NCBI GenBank assembly: GCA_021396245.1
Contig: WNYE01000028.1
Location: 357,010 to 421,009, forward strand
Source of the DNA: Sporothrix humicola
Taxonomy: Eukaryota; Ascomycota; Sordariomycetes; Ophiostomatales; Ophiostomataceae
Length of the DNA stretch: 64,000 nucleotides
Direction of reading: 5' to 3'
The notes beneath the pieces are model-generated. The model was not told the origin of the DNA, did no database searches, and saw only the letters and a program-made list of their open reading frames with translations. The position numbers and the translations under genes were made by a program. Below, piece after piece: positions 34,405 through 45,007 of this stretch. Within the stretch, counting starts at the first letter, position 1. Each line of letters begins with the position of its first letter.

Positions 34405-35745
34405 CTACAGTCTCGGGCCTTCGTTCTCGACAACTGGGCGCACCCGGAATCCGTGCCGGGGTGCATGCAGCATCACCTTGGGCACATCATCAGACGCGGC
34501 CACCTCGATAGTCACCTCGAGTTCTGTCAACCGTACCAGTTTGCCCTCGTCCTTGTGAGAGACGCCCGTATCGGTCGGCCACAGCCTGACTTTGTCGCCC
34601 AAACGAAAGCTCGCCGCTCTCGCTACAGGGTCCGCGGTATCGATCATGGACGACAGCCTTGATTCCGGATCCCAAAAGTCGGAGGACATCACGGTCTCGG
34701 CTGCCTTTTCTCCGTCGATTTGAGACGCCAGTTCCGGCTGGCTCTTACGCGCAGCACGGATGACGCCATTAAACCGATTAATCCATTCAAACAGTTTGGG
34801 AAACTGCAGCGCGTCAAGGCCAGCCTCCTTGGAGCCGCTTCCGTCAAGGAATGCGCCGGGCATACTAGCAAGCCAGTGGAAGGGCCAGATGGCCTCAATG
34901 TCGGCGATCGAGGGACCCTCGGTATTGAGGATCCATAGGCGGTTGTCCGACAGCAATGTTTTCTCGAGAATCAGGGCCGCGTGACGAATTTCGGCCAAAG
35001 ACTCTGCACGCAGGAGAGCTGGCGATGCATGAGGCTCATCAGAAATAGCAACGGACGCAGCACCGCTTGCCGAAGACGACGGCTTGGAAGCATCAGGCGA
35101 TGCTGCTGCAGCTGCCGGTTTCTTAGACCGCGGGTTCAATGGGCCACCAAAGAAGTCGGCGCGGTCCTTACCAAACACGGGGTCCTTCATAGCGGGCACA
35201 TCGGCAGGGATTAGGCGAGCGGCATCCAAAAACACGTTGGTATCAACCGTCAGCACATTGAGCAGCCTCTCAAGAGCAACGGCGTCGACACTGGCAGTGC
35301 CGTCGGCCCCAACACCAAGGGGTGGCCGCACCGTCGGGGACTTGATCATCTCGAGCTTGTGCAGCATCAGCCGAGAGTCGAGGTAGACATCACGGCCAAT
35401 GGCCAGGACAGGAATGCGACGATGCAGAACGCCAAGCCGGGCAAGGTCCGGCCGGGGCATAGTCGGAGGTTGGATCTGAGAAGCAAAAGGTCAGTATCGC
35501 TATCGACTGAGGCATATCGGACCAGTACCTGTTCCATATTTGGCCAGCCAGACCCCGTGGCTCCAGCTGAATACAATGCCCCCAGGTCGTCCAATTGCCA
35601 ATTGTCAATTGCCACCACTCTCTCTTCTTTGACTTACGCATTCTTTGTATGGCAGGCCCCGTAGGAGCATGTACCACTGGATGCGACGCGCATACGGCGA
35701 GTACGCATAGTGGTAGAAGATGATATTGGGTGTTGTGTCGACCAT
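34405..35745 (-). CDS. GST-like protein with N-terminal thioredoxin-fold domain
   Basis: Exons on the complement are 35745-35638 and 35475-34405 with a 162-nt intron, giving 392 residues. The thioredoxin-like N-terminal domain of glutathione S-transferases covers about 1-85: IIFYHYAYSPYARRIQWYML, LRGLPYKEC, then IPVLAIGRDVYLDSRLMLHK, with the cis-Pro strand (RIPVL) and the DSR that closes the glutathione site. The rest is an extended C-terminal region, longer than the roughly 220 residues of a classical GST, with a helical part (FPKLFEWINRFNG) and a beta-rich tail (DKVRLWPTDTG). A soluble redox or detoxification role is likely; the substrate is unknown. A perfect CRE octamer lies 17 bp upstream of the ATG. 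The intron is longer than most here and contains a possible 38-nt extra exon. Confidence 0.82.
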
Positions 35746-38584
35746 GATGACTCGTGTGTTGTGACGTCAGTTGTTGATTGCTGATGGTGTCTTGTTTGTT
35801 GATATTGGTCAATTGAGGGAGCTACGAAGTTCCCCCTTATATTCAATTGTTTCGTTTCAATATAGGCAACAACGTCAATCTGTTGTTGTCATCGCGCCCT
35901 TTGCACCTTCCCCAGATTTTTACCCAGGCGACGTCGGAGCCGTGGGCGCCCTTCGTGCCGAGGCATCTTGGCGGGCAGGAGCTGAACGGTATGCGCGGGG
36001 CGGATCGAATAATCATGGCGGCGTCATGGCCAGGTCCAGGCCAGATTGGGCGATTGAGGTCGCTGTAGGGCCAGTGTAAGTCCACTGTAGCGCGGCGCCA
36101 CAGGGCCTCTTGGCCGCTGAAGATAGCTTCGAATTTCAGACTGCCAAGCTTCGGGGCATTTTTTGTAAGAGACAAACCTGTGTAAATTGATCTTGGCGAG
36201 TGCTTTCGACAAGCTTTTCCTATTTGTGTTTGAGAGGCGTAACATGGCTCAAGACCAATCGACTGCCGGCTTGGCTTTCAACGACATATGTCCATGCTGC
36301 TGACAGGCCAAGGAATCAAGGTAAAGATATGGAAAAATCTATAAAGGCTCATTGAAAAGACAAAAGGATTTACGTATCTTACAAAAACTTTCAGCGAATG
36401 GGCGAGGCGAAGCTTTATATTTGAATAACATATATCAGGCTTTAGAGACGTTGCAACGTTGGCAAGTCCAGATTGACGATGCAGGGTTCAAAGTCCTCGC
36501 AACCCATTCAGACGGATTCAGCAAATCAAAATCGATTTGGCATCATCCAAGAGAATATAAAAAGACTTCCGATCACCGCCGTTCATTTTTTCCACGATCG
36601 GAAACTCTCAGCCTTATTAATAAACAGACCGGCAGCCTCCTGTCTTCGGACTGGATCACATACCATGCTACTGCCAGACAACTGATAGCATCCACTCTCG
36701 CGCATGTCCTCGCCAGCGCCAGCGCCAGCAGCGGAACGAATGCGGAGTCAATCCCGTTTGCGACGTTTGTCTAAACGATAGCGAGATTATCTAAACATCA
36801 ACTTGGGTGTAGATTATTCGGCAAGGAAATAATTGCACCCGAGCTCGCCAAGCCAGATGCAACGAGCTGTATTCTCTGCGCATGAGATGGAACATGTGCG
36901 AACCGCATGAAGTTAACCGACCTGAACTCGGTTGAATGCAGATGCTCGTATCGATTGGAAGGATGGATGGAACATGGGATGGAAAATGAGGTGGACAGAC
37001 GGGCAAACCAGAATGCAGGAAATGCAGATGCGGAATGTGCCTGCCCTCTCCATACAAGTGAGCGACCGCTCCGTTCTTGGCAAGCTGCCGCTCCTTCCTT
37101 CTTGTTACACTTCGTTCTCGCTGCTTTTCGACAATCTCACTTCTCTGTTGTCTCCAGCCAGGCAGCGTAGAGCGCCTTTTCGTGTGAGACTGTCCGTCGC
37201 GCCTGCCGCTACTGATAAGCTTTTTTTTTGTTGTCTCCGGCAGCAATGGGTCCCGCCCGTAAAAAAGGAATGAAAAAAGAGAGGGGCGAAAAAATCTCAA
37301 AAAAAAAAAAAAAATAGTGAGCAGGAGATCCTAACCAACTTCCTATTTAGGAAATCTCTCACTGTCGTCTAGAGTCTGGTCCTTTTTCTTGTTAGATAAT
37401 AGCGGCCGCCTCGCAGGGGTGCTTGCCAGCCTCCATCGTTACTTCCGTCTCGGTCTTTGTCCCTAATCCAGAAAGACAGCAGGTGCGCGTCTCCATATTT
37501 TTCTTTTTGACTTTTTTTTCAATGGCATTTTCTCGCCTTGGGCTCTTTCAACATGATTTTTATGCAACCTTTTCATCCTTGGTCTAATTTTTACTGGGCT
37601 GCATTACTCGACAGGAGCGGGTATCACCAGTACTCACCCGCTCGTCTACATCTCGACCCTCTGCTATCATCAAGCCATGATCTCTAACCTGGGGTAAAAG
37701 GCTCCCTTCATGTGCATCGCGCCTGCCCGTCGCGTGTCGTAGATCTTGGCTCTTGCTATATACGGAAAGTGATTGTTTCCTTTAGCAAACACGAGAGAGA
37801 CCGGGGAGAATCTTCAGACAGAACGAGGCAAGAGCGGAACAGTCGCTCCTGCTCTGAATTGCCCTCGGGCCTGCCGATCGCTCTTTCAGTCTGGCCGCCA
37901 GTAGCCACCACGTACCACAGTATTATCTGCCACTCAACGCCTGTTATCTCCTTCCATATGCCCCAGACAAAACGAAACATTTTTTTTCTCGCTTTCTTGC
38001 TATTTTTTTCGCCTTCACGCGTGTGTGCTTCATGTGGCCCCTCGAGATTCTCTGGTCGTCCTCATGTCGCACGTCTCGGTTCGTGGAACCCGGGCTGCAT
38101 ATGGGCTTTGGCTTCTCGATCTCTTCTAGTGCCGTGAGAAGCCACCAAAGACGGGCCTTCTCAAGTAGCTCCCTCAGGTAGTTCCCCTTGTTGGTAGTTC
38201 CTGCCCTTTTTCCCGTCTCGGTGTCTATCGTAGCTTCCCCACTGTCGTGTTAGTCGCCCTATCCATCTGATGAGCTGATAGCCCCTCTGTTCGTAAACGT
38301 CCATTTTATTTTATTTTATTTTTTTGTGTAGACCCTGAGCTCCTTCTTGTTACGGTCCTTCCTGTTCTTATTTTCTTTTCTCTCCCTCCTTCCCCCGGAC
38401 TCTTCTCCTCGTTTCTTTCCTCTCACCTCTCTCCTTCCTGCTTGTGTACCGGCACAGCACTCCTTCCATTTTATCCTCAACCCCTTTCTCTTCTCTCAAC
38501 AGAAGAGATCGTCACTCACTCTGTTTGTGAGGAAGAAGAGGAAGGAAAATCTTTTCAGATCCACAAACACCAAATACCGGCGCC
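35746..38584. other. Intergenic region between the GST-like and permease genes
   Basis: 2.8 kb between divergent genes. It contains the CRE octamer near its left end, chance-like open frames (for example 36352-36774), an A-run at 37299-37313 and, from about 38290, pyrimidine-rich leader sequence of the permease. A T-rich stretch ending in TGTGTAG near 38330 resembles a 3' splice site, so a leader intron is possible. Confidence 0.45.
35762..35769. promoter_or_regulatory. Perfect CRE octamer TGACGTCA
   Basis: The palindromic ATF/CREB site lies 17 bp upstream of the GST-like gene start. It is the only perfect intergenic copy I noticed; another at 13091-13098 is inside a coding region. Atf1-type proteins, one of which is encoded in this window, bind this octamer. 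Confidence 0.6.
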
Positions 38585-40262
38585 ATGGCGACCTACACCA
38601 CCGCCGAGGAAGAGAAGAGAATTGGCGTTCAGGAGAACGTCGTCTCATCGCCCGACAATGTCGACAAGGTTGGTGACCTCACGTCGTCTTCCTCCGACAA
38701 CGACCTGCCCTCCTATATGCGCTCTTCCAATGGCTTCACGCGCTTCCTTGCCAAGGTCCGCGGCTTCGAGAATGCCCTCGACCGCAAGATCGGCGTTGAG
38801 AGTGCCGGTATCTCGCGCCGTCGCCCCGAGGACCGCGACCCGACATACGCCCGCTGGTCCAACCAGGCCGTCATGTACCTTTTGTGGATGAGCACGACTA
38901 TGAACATTAGCTGCTTCGCCACGGGCTTCCTGGGCTGGGAGTTTGGGCTCGACCTGAGCCGCTCGGTCGCCATCATTGTCTTTGCGACGCTGCTAGGCAG
39001 TGCCGTGACAGGCTGGTGTGCGACCATGGGCCCCGGCATGGGTCTGCGTCAGGTCTCCATTTCTCGCTACTCTCTGGGCTGGTGGCCGTCCAAGGTCATT
39101 GCCGCGCTCAACGTCGTCGAGCAGGTCGGCTGGTCGTCTGTGGGCAGCATTACGGGCGGCCTGGCGCTGTCGGCTGTGTCTGACGGCAAGATTGGCTCGC
39201 AGCTTGGCGTCGTTATTGCTGCCGTCATTGGCTTTGTCATTTCGTTTGTCGGCTTGCGCGCCGTCTTTACGTACGAAAAGTTTGCAGGCCTCGTTCTGTT
39301 CGTGGTGTTTATCATCATGTACGGCGAGACGGCCCACTTTGGCGACAGCAGCATCAAGACGGAGCTCACGGGCGCCACGCTGTCTGGAATGGCCCTGACG
39401 CTGTTTGCTGTCGTCTACGGTTCTTCGGCCTCGTGGTGCTCTATTGTGGCTGACTACTACGTCGAGTACCCTGTCAACACGTCCAAGCTCAAGGTCTTCC
39501 TCCTGACCACGGCCGGTATCTGTAAGTGGACGCAGCTTTGGAGATGAAATACATTGAAAATTATGTGACAGTCAGCTAACAAAGTTAGGCCTGCCTACAT
39601 GCTTCGGTATGTGCTTGGGAGCCGCTGTCGGCTCGGCCCTCAACAACAAGCCCGAGTGGCTCGACGCCTACGACGAGGGCATCGGTTTCCTTATCCAGAC
39701 CATGATCCACCCTCTCGGTTTCGCCAAATTCCTGCTCGTCATCCTCGCCCTGTCTGGTATTGCTATGAACGCAGTCGCCCTGTACAGCGCTGGTCTATCC
39801 GTGCAGCAGTTTGCGCGCCCCCTCGGTGCTGTGCCCCGCTTCGTCTGGACCGCCCTGATGTTCGTTGCCGTCATCCTTCTGGCGCTCGTCGGCCGTGACC
39901 ACCTGCTGTCCTTCCTCGAGAACTTTTTGTCGCTGCTCGGCTACTGGAACACGTCCTTTTTCGTTATCATCTTCCTCGAGCACTACCTGTTCCGCAAGGG
40001 CTACTCGCAGGGCTATGAAAACTACGACCTGGAGGGCTGGAACAACCCCAAGCGCATGCCCGTCGGCTATGCCGGTGGCCTGGCTTTCGCTGCCGGTATT
40101 GCAGGCTGCGTGCTGGGCATGAGCGAGACGTGGTATGTGGGCGTGCTGGCGCGCAAGATTGGCGACTTTGGCGGCGACATTGGCAACCAGCTGGCCTTTT
40201 TGTTCACTTTCATCGTCTACATCCCTGCCCGCTGGGCCGAATACAAGTACGCCGGTCTGTAA
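38585..40262 (+). CDS. NCS1 purine/cytosine permease (Fcy family)
   Basis: Plasma-membrane proton symporter of the nucleobase-cation-symport-1 family, Fcy2-like branch (cytosine and purines). Exons are 38585-39521 and 39589-40262 (67-nt intron), giving 536 residues, the normal size. A hydrophilic N-terminus of about 95 residues precedes about 12 hydrophobic segments. Family marks are the TM1 region (ARWSNQAVMYLLWMSTTMNI), GPGMGLRQVSISRYSLGWWP, the central VVYGSSASWCSIVADYYVEYP, and LLGYWNTSFFVIIFLEHYLFRKG near the end. The start has a good context (GCGCCATGGCG) after a pyrimidine-rich leader. Substrate choice within the family (cytosine, adenine, hypoxanthine) cannot be decided. It converges with the SUR7-like gene. 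Confidence 0.9.
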
Positions 40263-40585
40263 ATGCCAGCATCAGTGGATGTTCACAGAGTTGAATACCC
40301 GTCGAAAATTCAGAGAAGGTGTGACGAGATTGGAAAGGAACAGAAGGGATGGTCACATATACGAGGCATGATATGCTACGGCCACTGATAGGATACAGCT
40401 CGGCTTATTTGCTCCTAATTTTTTTATGAATTTACTTTCTAGGGTGCTATTGTCCTAACGATGCTCTTTAAGAATGCTGTCAAAGGGGTATCTGCTTATC
40501 CCATCATTTCCAAAAACTACCCAACCACATGGGTAGGGGCGGCGAGGGCGGTGCTTCATAGGAGAAGAGAGTCATTTGAGATCAT
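40263..40585. other. Convergent intergenic region (3' UTRs)
   Basis: 323 bp between two stops on opposite strands. Nothing else seen. Confidence 0.5.
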
Positions 40586-42161
40586 CTAGGTGTCCACGCC
40601 CCAAACAGGCGGCTCGTTTCCGAAAGGAGACGGGTGTTGTTGCTGGACAGTGGGAGGCTGTGAGACAGGCGGAGGAGTAGCCGGCACGACTCTCTCACGT
40701 GTGATCAAGGGGTGCATGGCCAGAGGTGAGAACCACGGCTTCAGTGCGGCCGCCACGGCTCCACCCTTCTCCTGCAGCCGTTCTTTGAAGCCCTGGCCTG
40801 CTCCGGGTGCGTTCTTTAGCTCGTGTCGCTCTTCACAGGGCAGAGTCATCATGTCGAGTGGAGGGGACCGGATAAACGCTCGACGACTAGTCTTGAGATC
40901 GCGCACCGACGGTCCACAGATGCCCAGGATGGCGTGCAGGACCAGCGACACAAAGGTGAGTCCCGACGCCGTCCATACCAGTGCCAACATGGTGGTGCCC
41001 ACTGTGATGTAGATGTTAAGCTCGTTGATAGCGGTGCCTGCCAGTCGGTACGCGAGTGCTATGGCTGTGGACAGTGCAGAACCGATGAACAAAGAGAAGG
41101 CTGCAGTTGCCGCGAGAAGGCCAATCGGAATGCTCCACAAGCGTGACAGCATCACGAGCGGCGACAGCAAGACGAGCAGGCCCGAAACAATGGTGCCCAC
41201 GAGGTAGGAGCCGAACATGACCTGGGAGACATAGCTAATGATATCCAATACCGTCTGGACACGGATGGGCAGCGGAACAGTGCTGCTATTGAGAAGTTCG
41301 CTGAAAATGATGCCGACGGGGTTGAACCAGTAAAACGCCTGGGGCTTCGAGCACGACGAGAATGCAGAGGTATCGTCACCTTCGCAGTAGCCCCAGAGGC
41401 CCGACTGGTAGTAATTTCTCAGGCCCAGACTCTTAGTAAGGGCGTGGGACCAGGCAGGGTCGGTGGTGTTTGTGCCGGGCACGATGCTGTCGTCGAAGAG
41501 GCCGGACAGATCGAAGCGGAAGAGGTAGATGCTGGTGGACGTCTTGCCCTTGTTTGTGCTTCCGGTTTGGGCCTGCAAAGTTAGTGTCTGCGAGTTCCAA
41601 CAAAGAATGATATAATAGACGTACCACGATGAGTAAAACAGCGGCTGCAAGGTACAGAAAGCAACTGATGCCGATGAGCCACCGCCGAAGCCGGGTAGCT
41701 ATCCAGATCTCGGTCTTTGTCGGGACGCCCGCTTCAGTCTTATCAGAAGCATTCCAGGCCCGAGCACCAGCGGACGAGCCAACCCATGGCGTAAACATTG
41801 CTCCATCAGTATGGCCGGGCCCGGCATGGCTGCTATCGTGTACAGCGTAGGGGCCTGCGCTGTTACGAGGCCAGACTACAGTGTTGATGTCGACCGGAAT
41901 GGGCGTGACAAAGTTGAGCGGCTCAGAGCGAGCAGTTCTGGGCAAACGAGCGTTTCCCGGAAACGGAACTCTCGAGCCATCCTCGCTGGTTGTCTGGATA
42001 TCGGTATCTTCTTCGGGGATGGCATGGATTACGGTGCCATTGCTTGTGTAGTGGCTGTGAGTGCCAGATGATCGGCCCCTTTCTGACGTTCTCGGAACTG
42101 CTTCGGCCGGAAGACTTGTGGCAGACGGCCAGGGAACGCCGCTTGTGGAAGGTCTGGCCAT
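40586..42161 (-). CDS. SUR7/PalI-like four-TM membrane protein
   Basis: Exons on the complement are 42161-41625 and 41572-40586 (52-nt intron), giving 507 residues. About 155 disordered cytosolic residues are followed by TM1 (RRWLIGISCFLYLAAAVLLIV, about 158-179, ending exactly at the splice site). An extracellular loop contains GLWGYCEG and a Cys-Ser-Lys-Pro segment, resembling the Cys-bearing W-x-Y-C motif of the SUR7/PalI family. Three more membrane segments and a Pro-rich cytosolic tail follow. The family includes eisosome-associated Sur7 and the ambient-pH sensor PalI/Rim9; I cannot tell which role applies. The first true ATG is 42161 (AAAGCCATGG); the frame is open further upstream but without an ATG. 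Confidence 0.75.
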
Positions 42162-43516
42162 GGCTTTGGTGTCGTTAATATAAGCCAGCGTCGATATCGA
42201 ATAGGGCAATGGTAGGCGATCGGGACTCGGATAAAGATGCTGATTCTAGAGGCACGCCCTCGCCGCCCCTCATGCTGAGAGCCAGGAAAGATGTGTATAA
42301 TAAGGCAGGCGAGCAGGGAAAAGAGGAAAGTAAATATACTAGAGAGAAGAGGTGACGGCCTTTGCTGCTCGGTCGGGAAGAGAAAAGATGGTGCCCGTCG
42401 AGATCAGGAGGATGTAGGTCACTTGGGGATTTAGGACGGACGAGGCCGTTGAGGAGACAGGAGATGCAAGCAGCAACCATCTTGGCACAGCAAACACGCC
42501 ATTATTTGATGATGGCAATTCAGGCAACTACGAAGAGACGATATGAAAGGAAGTCGCAAAGGTCGTGTGGTCGTTGGCACCTGCATCGTGAGTTGGCAGG
42601 TGCTTGCTTCTGGAGGCAGGTGCGATGAGGTCGTTGCCTGTTGACATGACCACGTGCATATGGAAGGTGCATTCCATCACGACTCGACATGAAGACTCTC
42701 ACAATATTTAATGTATTAGACTTATGCCACATTTTTTATATATCTTTTTTTTTTCTTGTCTTATTTTTTTAAGTCTTTCTTTTAAATAAAATTTATTGCT
42801 GTCATAGATATCATCAAGGTATCATCAAATTTATACGATTTATTTGCTTGCCTTTTGGTGATATCTCTTAGACGGAAAGTAGTAAGTAGAGAGAACCAAG
42901 CAGGATCATATTTACAAAACCCACCGCGCACTATAGAACACATTGGAAGGTTTTGTATTTTCGTCGAATAAAAGTGCCGACTGACGCAAAAACAACCTCG
43001 TGTCATTGGCAGAGACAGCACGAGGCTACGACGGCAATTCGAGTGTCCAGCCGTCCCCGCTGCATGTAACCCAAGGCGAGATCGATAGATGAAGTGCCCA
43101 CCCTCTTGGCTGTCGCTACCACCAAAAAAGAAAATGTGACGAGGCTGCATCTGATAATTTAGTGTCTGAGACACATTTTGTTCCGAGACGATTGTCTGAG
43201 CACGTGGGCGCCGGCACCTGATGTTCTCCAACGCGCCTTCCCAGCTTACATGACCCTTGCGCCTTCCTTTTTAGACCAGCATCGCATTCGAAATAGTAAA
43301 TAGCAGGCACGACGGCAACCATGGAGCCTCAAGACCATTCCCACGCGAAAGAAAAAGAAAACATGAATATTATCGATATCCCAAACACCCGATGCCCTAC
43401 ACCTGTAGATCCAACCTGTCTTCTTTCGAGCCTTGTTCGAAATTCGATCGACCTCCTAGATTGCACGTATAGATTGACGCCGCCCTTGTCCTCTTCCTTT
43501 CAATCCTTGTCCTAAA
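42162..43516. other. Divergent intergenic region
   Basis: Contains the promoters of the SUR7-like and PLC-like genes. It is AT-rich around 42690-42860. A 64-codon upstream open frame (43321-43515) with a strong start context ends one base before the PLC-like ATG. Confidence 0.5.
43321..43515 (+). other. Upstream ORF abutting the PLC-like start codon
   Basis: The ATG at 43321 has the best fungal start context seen here (CAACCATGG). The 64-codon frame ends in TAA at 43513-43515, then A, then the PLC-like ATG at 43517. If the transcript starts upstream of 43321 this frame would be read first. A pyrimidine tract at 43480-43512 might instead mark a transcription start downstream of it. Confidence 0.35.
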
Positions 43517-44725
43517 ATGCGTCTCCTTCGTCTCTGTTTTCTTTCCATCGCCTCTTTGCTCTCGACAAATGCTCAAGCAAATGTCATCGCCTCGCCATTC
43601 GGGTTCCAACAGGCCCTCGGCACTGTCCAGCCTGCCTCCAACGACACGCATTTTCCTCCGACGCTGAACACGACCATCCCGTCGAACAACATTACTGTCT
43701 GCAATGGCTACGCCGAGCTCTGCTCTCGCAAATACAGCAATGTCACCATGGTCGGCGCGCACAACTCGCCGTTTGTGCATCGCAACAACCTGGCGGCCAA
43801 CCAGAACCTGCCGGTGACGCAGCAGCTCGACGACGGCATCCGGTTCATCCAGGCCCAGATCCAGTTTCCTGACCCAGACAACGGGACTGGTCCTCATTTC
43901 TGCCACACATCGTGCGACTTGCTGGACGCCGGACCGATAGTGCGGTGGCTGACGCAGGTGCGCACGTGGGTCGACGCGCACCCGGGCGACTTTGTCACGA
44001 TCTTGCTGGGCAACGGCAACTATTCGGATCCTAGCAAGTACGCGCCATACATTGAAGCGAGCGGACTGGTGCCGTATGCCTACATTCCGCCGGCCGTCCC
44101 AGAGCTGCAGATGCCGGATAGCGGCCTGCCTCTCGAGAACTGGCCGACGCTCGGCGAGATGCTCGCAGACGGCAAGCGCGTCCTCCTGATGCTCGACTAC
44201 AAGGCCAACCAAACGGCCTACCCGTGGCTGGTCGACCAGTTTGCGTATATATGGGAGACGCCCTTTGACCCTGTTGTGGCCTCGGTCCCCGTCACCCAGA
44301 CACTGCCCTGCAACGTCCAGCGCCCGCCAAACCTGGCACCCGAAGTCGCCAACAGCTCACTCTACCTCATGAACCATAACGTCAACCTCGCGGTGTCGCT
44401 GTTGGGGCAAAACTTTACGGTGCCGGCGCTGGCGCTGTTGAACCAGTCCAACGCCGCGACGGGCGTCAACAGCCTGGGCGCGGCGGCCGACCTGTGCGTC
44501 GACACGTGGGGCCACCCGCCGCTGATTCTCAATGTCGACTACTACGACCAAGGGTCACCGCCCGGGTCGGTCTTTGAAGTGGCGGCGCGGCTCAACGGAG
44601 TCACATACAACAACACGTGTTGCGGAAGGACGTTGCAGGAGGTTGTGTCGGCAGGTGTGAGAGACGGTGTTCCTGTGATGGCCGTCCTCGCGGTGGCAGG
44701 TATGGTTGGGTCATTCCTATGGTGA
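43517..44725 (+). CDS. Secreted PLC-like phosphodiesterase (TIM-barrel)
   Basis: 402 residues, single exon. Signal peptide about 1-21 (MRLLRLCFLSIASLLSTNAQA). The PI-PLC-X-like TIM-barrel follows: YSNVTMVGAHNSPFV with candidate catalytic H82, then QQLDDGIRFIQAQI, FCHTSC with H130, and later KRVLLMLDYKAN. Ten or more N-glycosylation sequons and paired Cys residues fit an extracellular protein. The C-terminus ends in a hydrophobic run (VPVMAVLAVAGMVGSFLW) typical of a GPI-attachment signal. Members of this fungal family are described as PLC-like phosphodiesterases; the substrate is not established for most. It converges with the GTPase gene. Confidence 0.85.
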   Translation: MRLLRLCFLSIASLLSTNAQANVIASPFGFQQALGTVQPASNDTHFPPTLNTTIPSNNITVCNGYAELCSRKYSNVTMVGAHNSPFVHRNNLAANQNLPVTQQLDDGIRFIQAQIQFPDPDNGTGPHFCHTSCDLLDAGPIVRWLTQVRTWVDAHPGDFVTILLGNGNYSDPSKYAPYIEASGLVPYAYIPPAVPELQMPDSGLPLENWPTLGEMLADGKRVLLMLDYKANQTAYPWLVDQFAYIWETPFDPVVASVPVTQTLPCNVQRPPNLAPEVANSSLYLMNHNVNLAVSLLGQNFTVPALALLNQSNAATGVNSLGAAADLCVDTWGHPPLILNVDYYDQGSPPGSVFEVAARLNGVTYNNTCCGRTLQEVVSAGVRDGVPVMAVLAVAGMVGSFLW

Positions 44726-45007
44726 GAGTAAGCCGTTGTTTTTGTTCTGTTAGTGGTCTAAGGCGTCCTGGGAGTTTGTCTGTATTTTTACATGCTTTAT
44801 TATTATTAATGGGATTGTATTGATTTGAAATTAATGAAAGCATCGAGTAATATGTACAAGAGAAAGATAAAAGAAAATTCAATGGAGGAAGAATCTTCGA
44901 CAGTAAAGGACATAAATTATCGTGAACTAGACGGGATATAAATTGGGAGGAAAGGGGACAAATGGAATCAAGAAAAACACAAGACAAAGGAAAGAACGGA
45001 CGACCTA

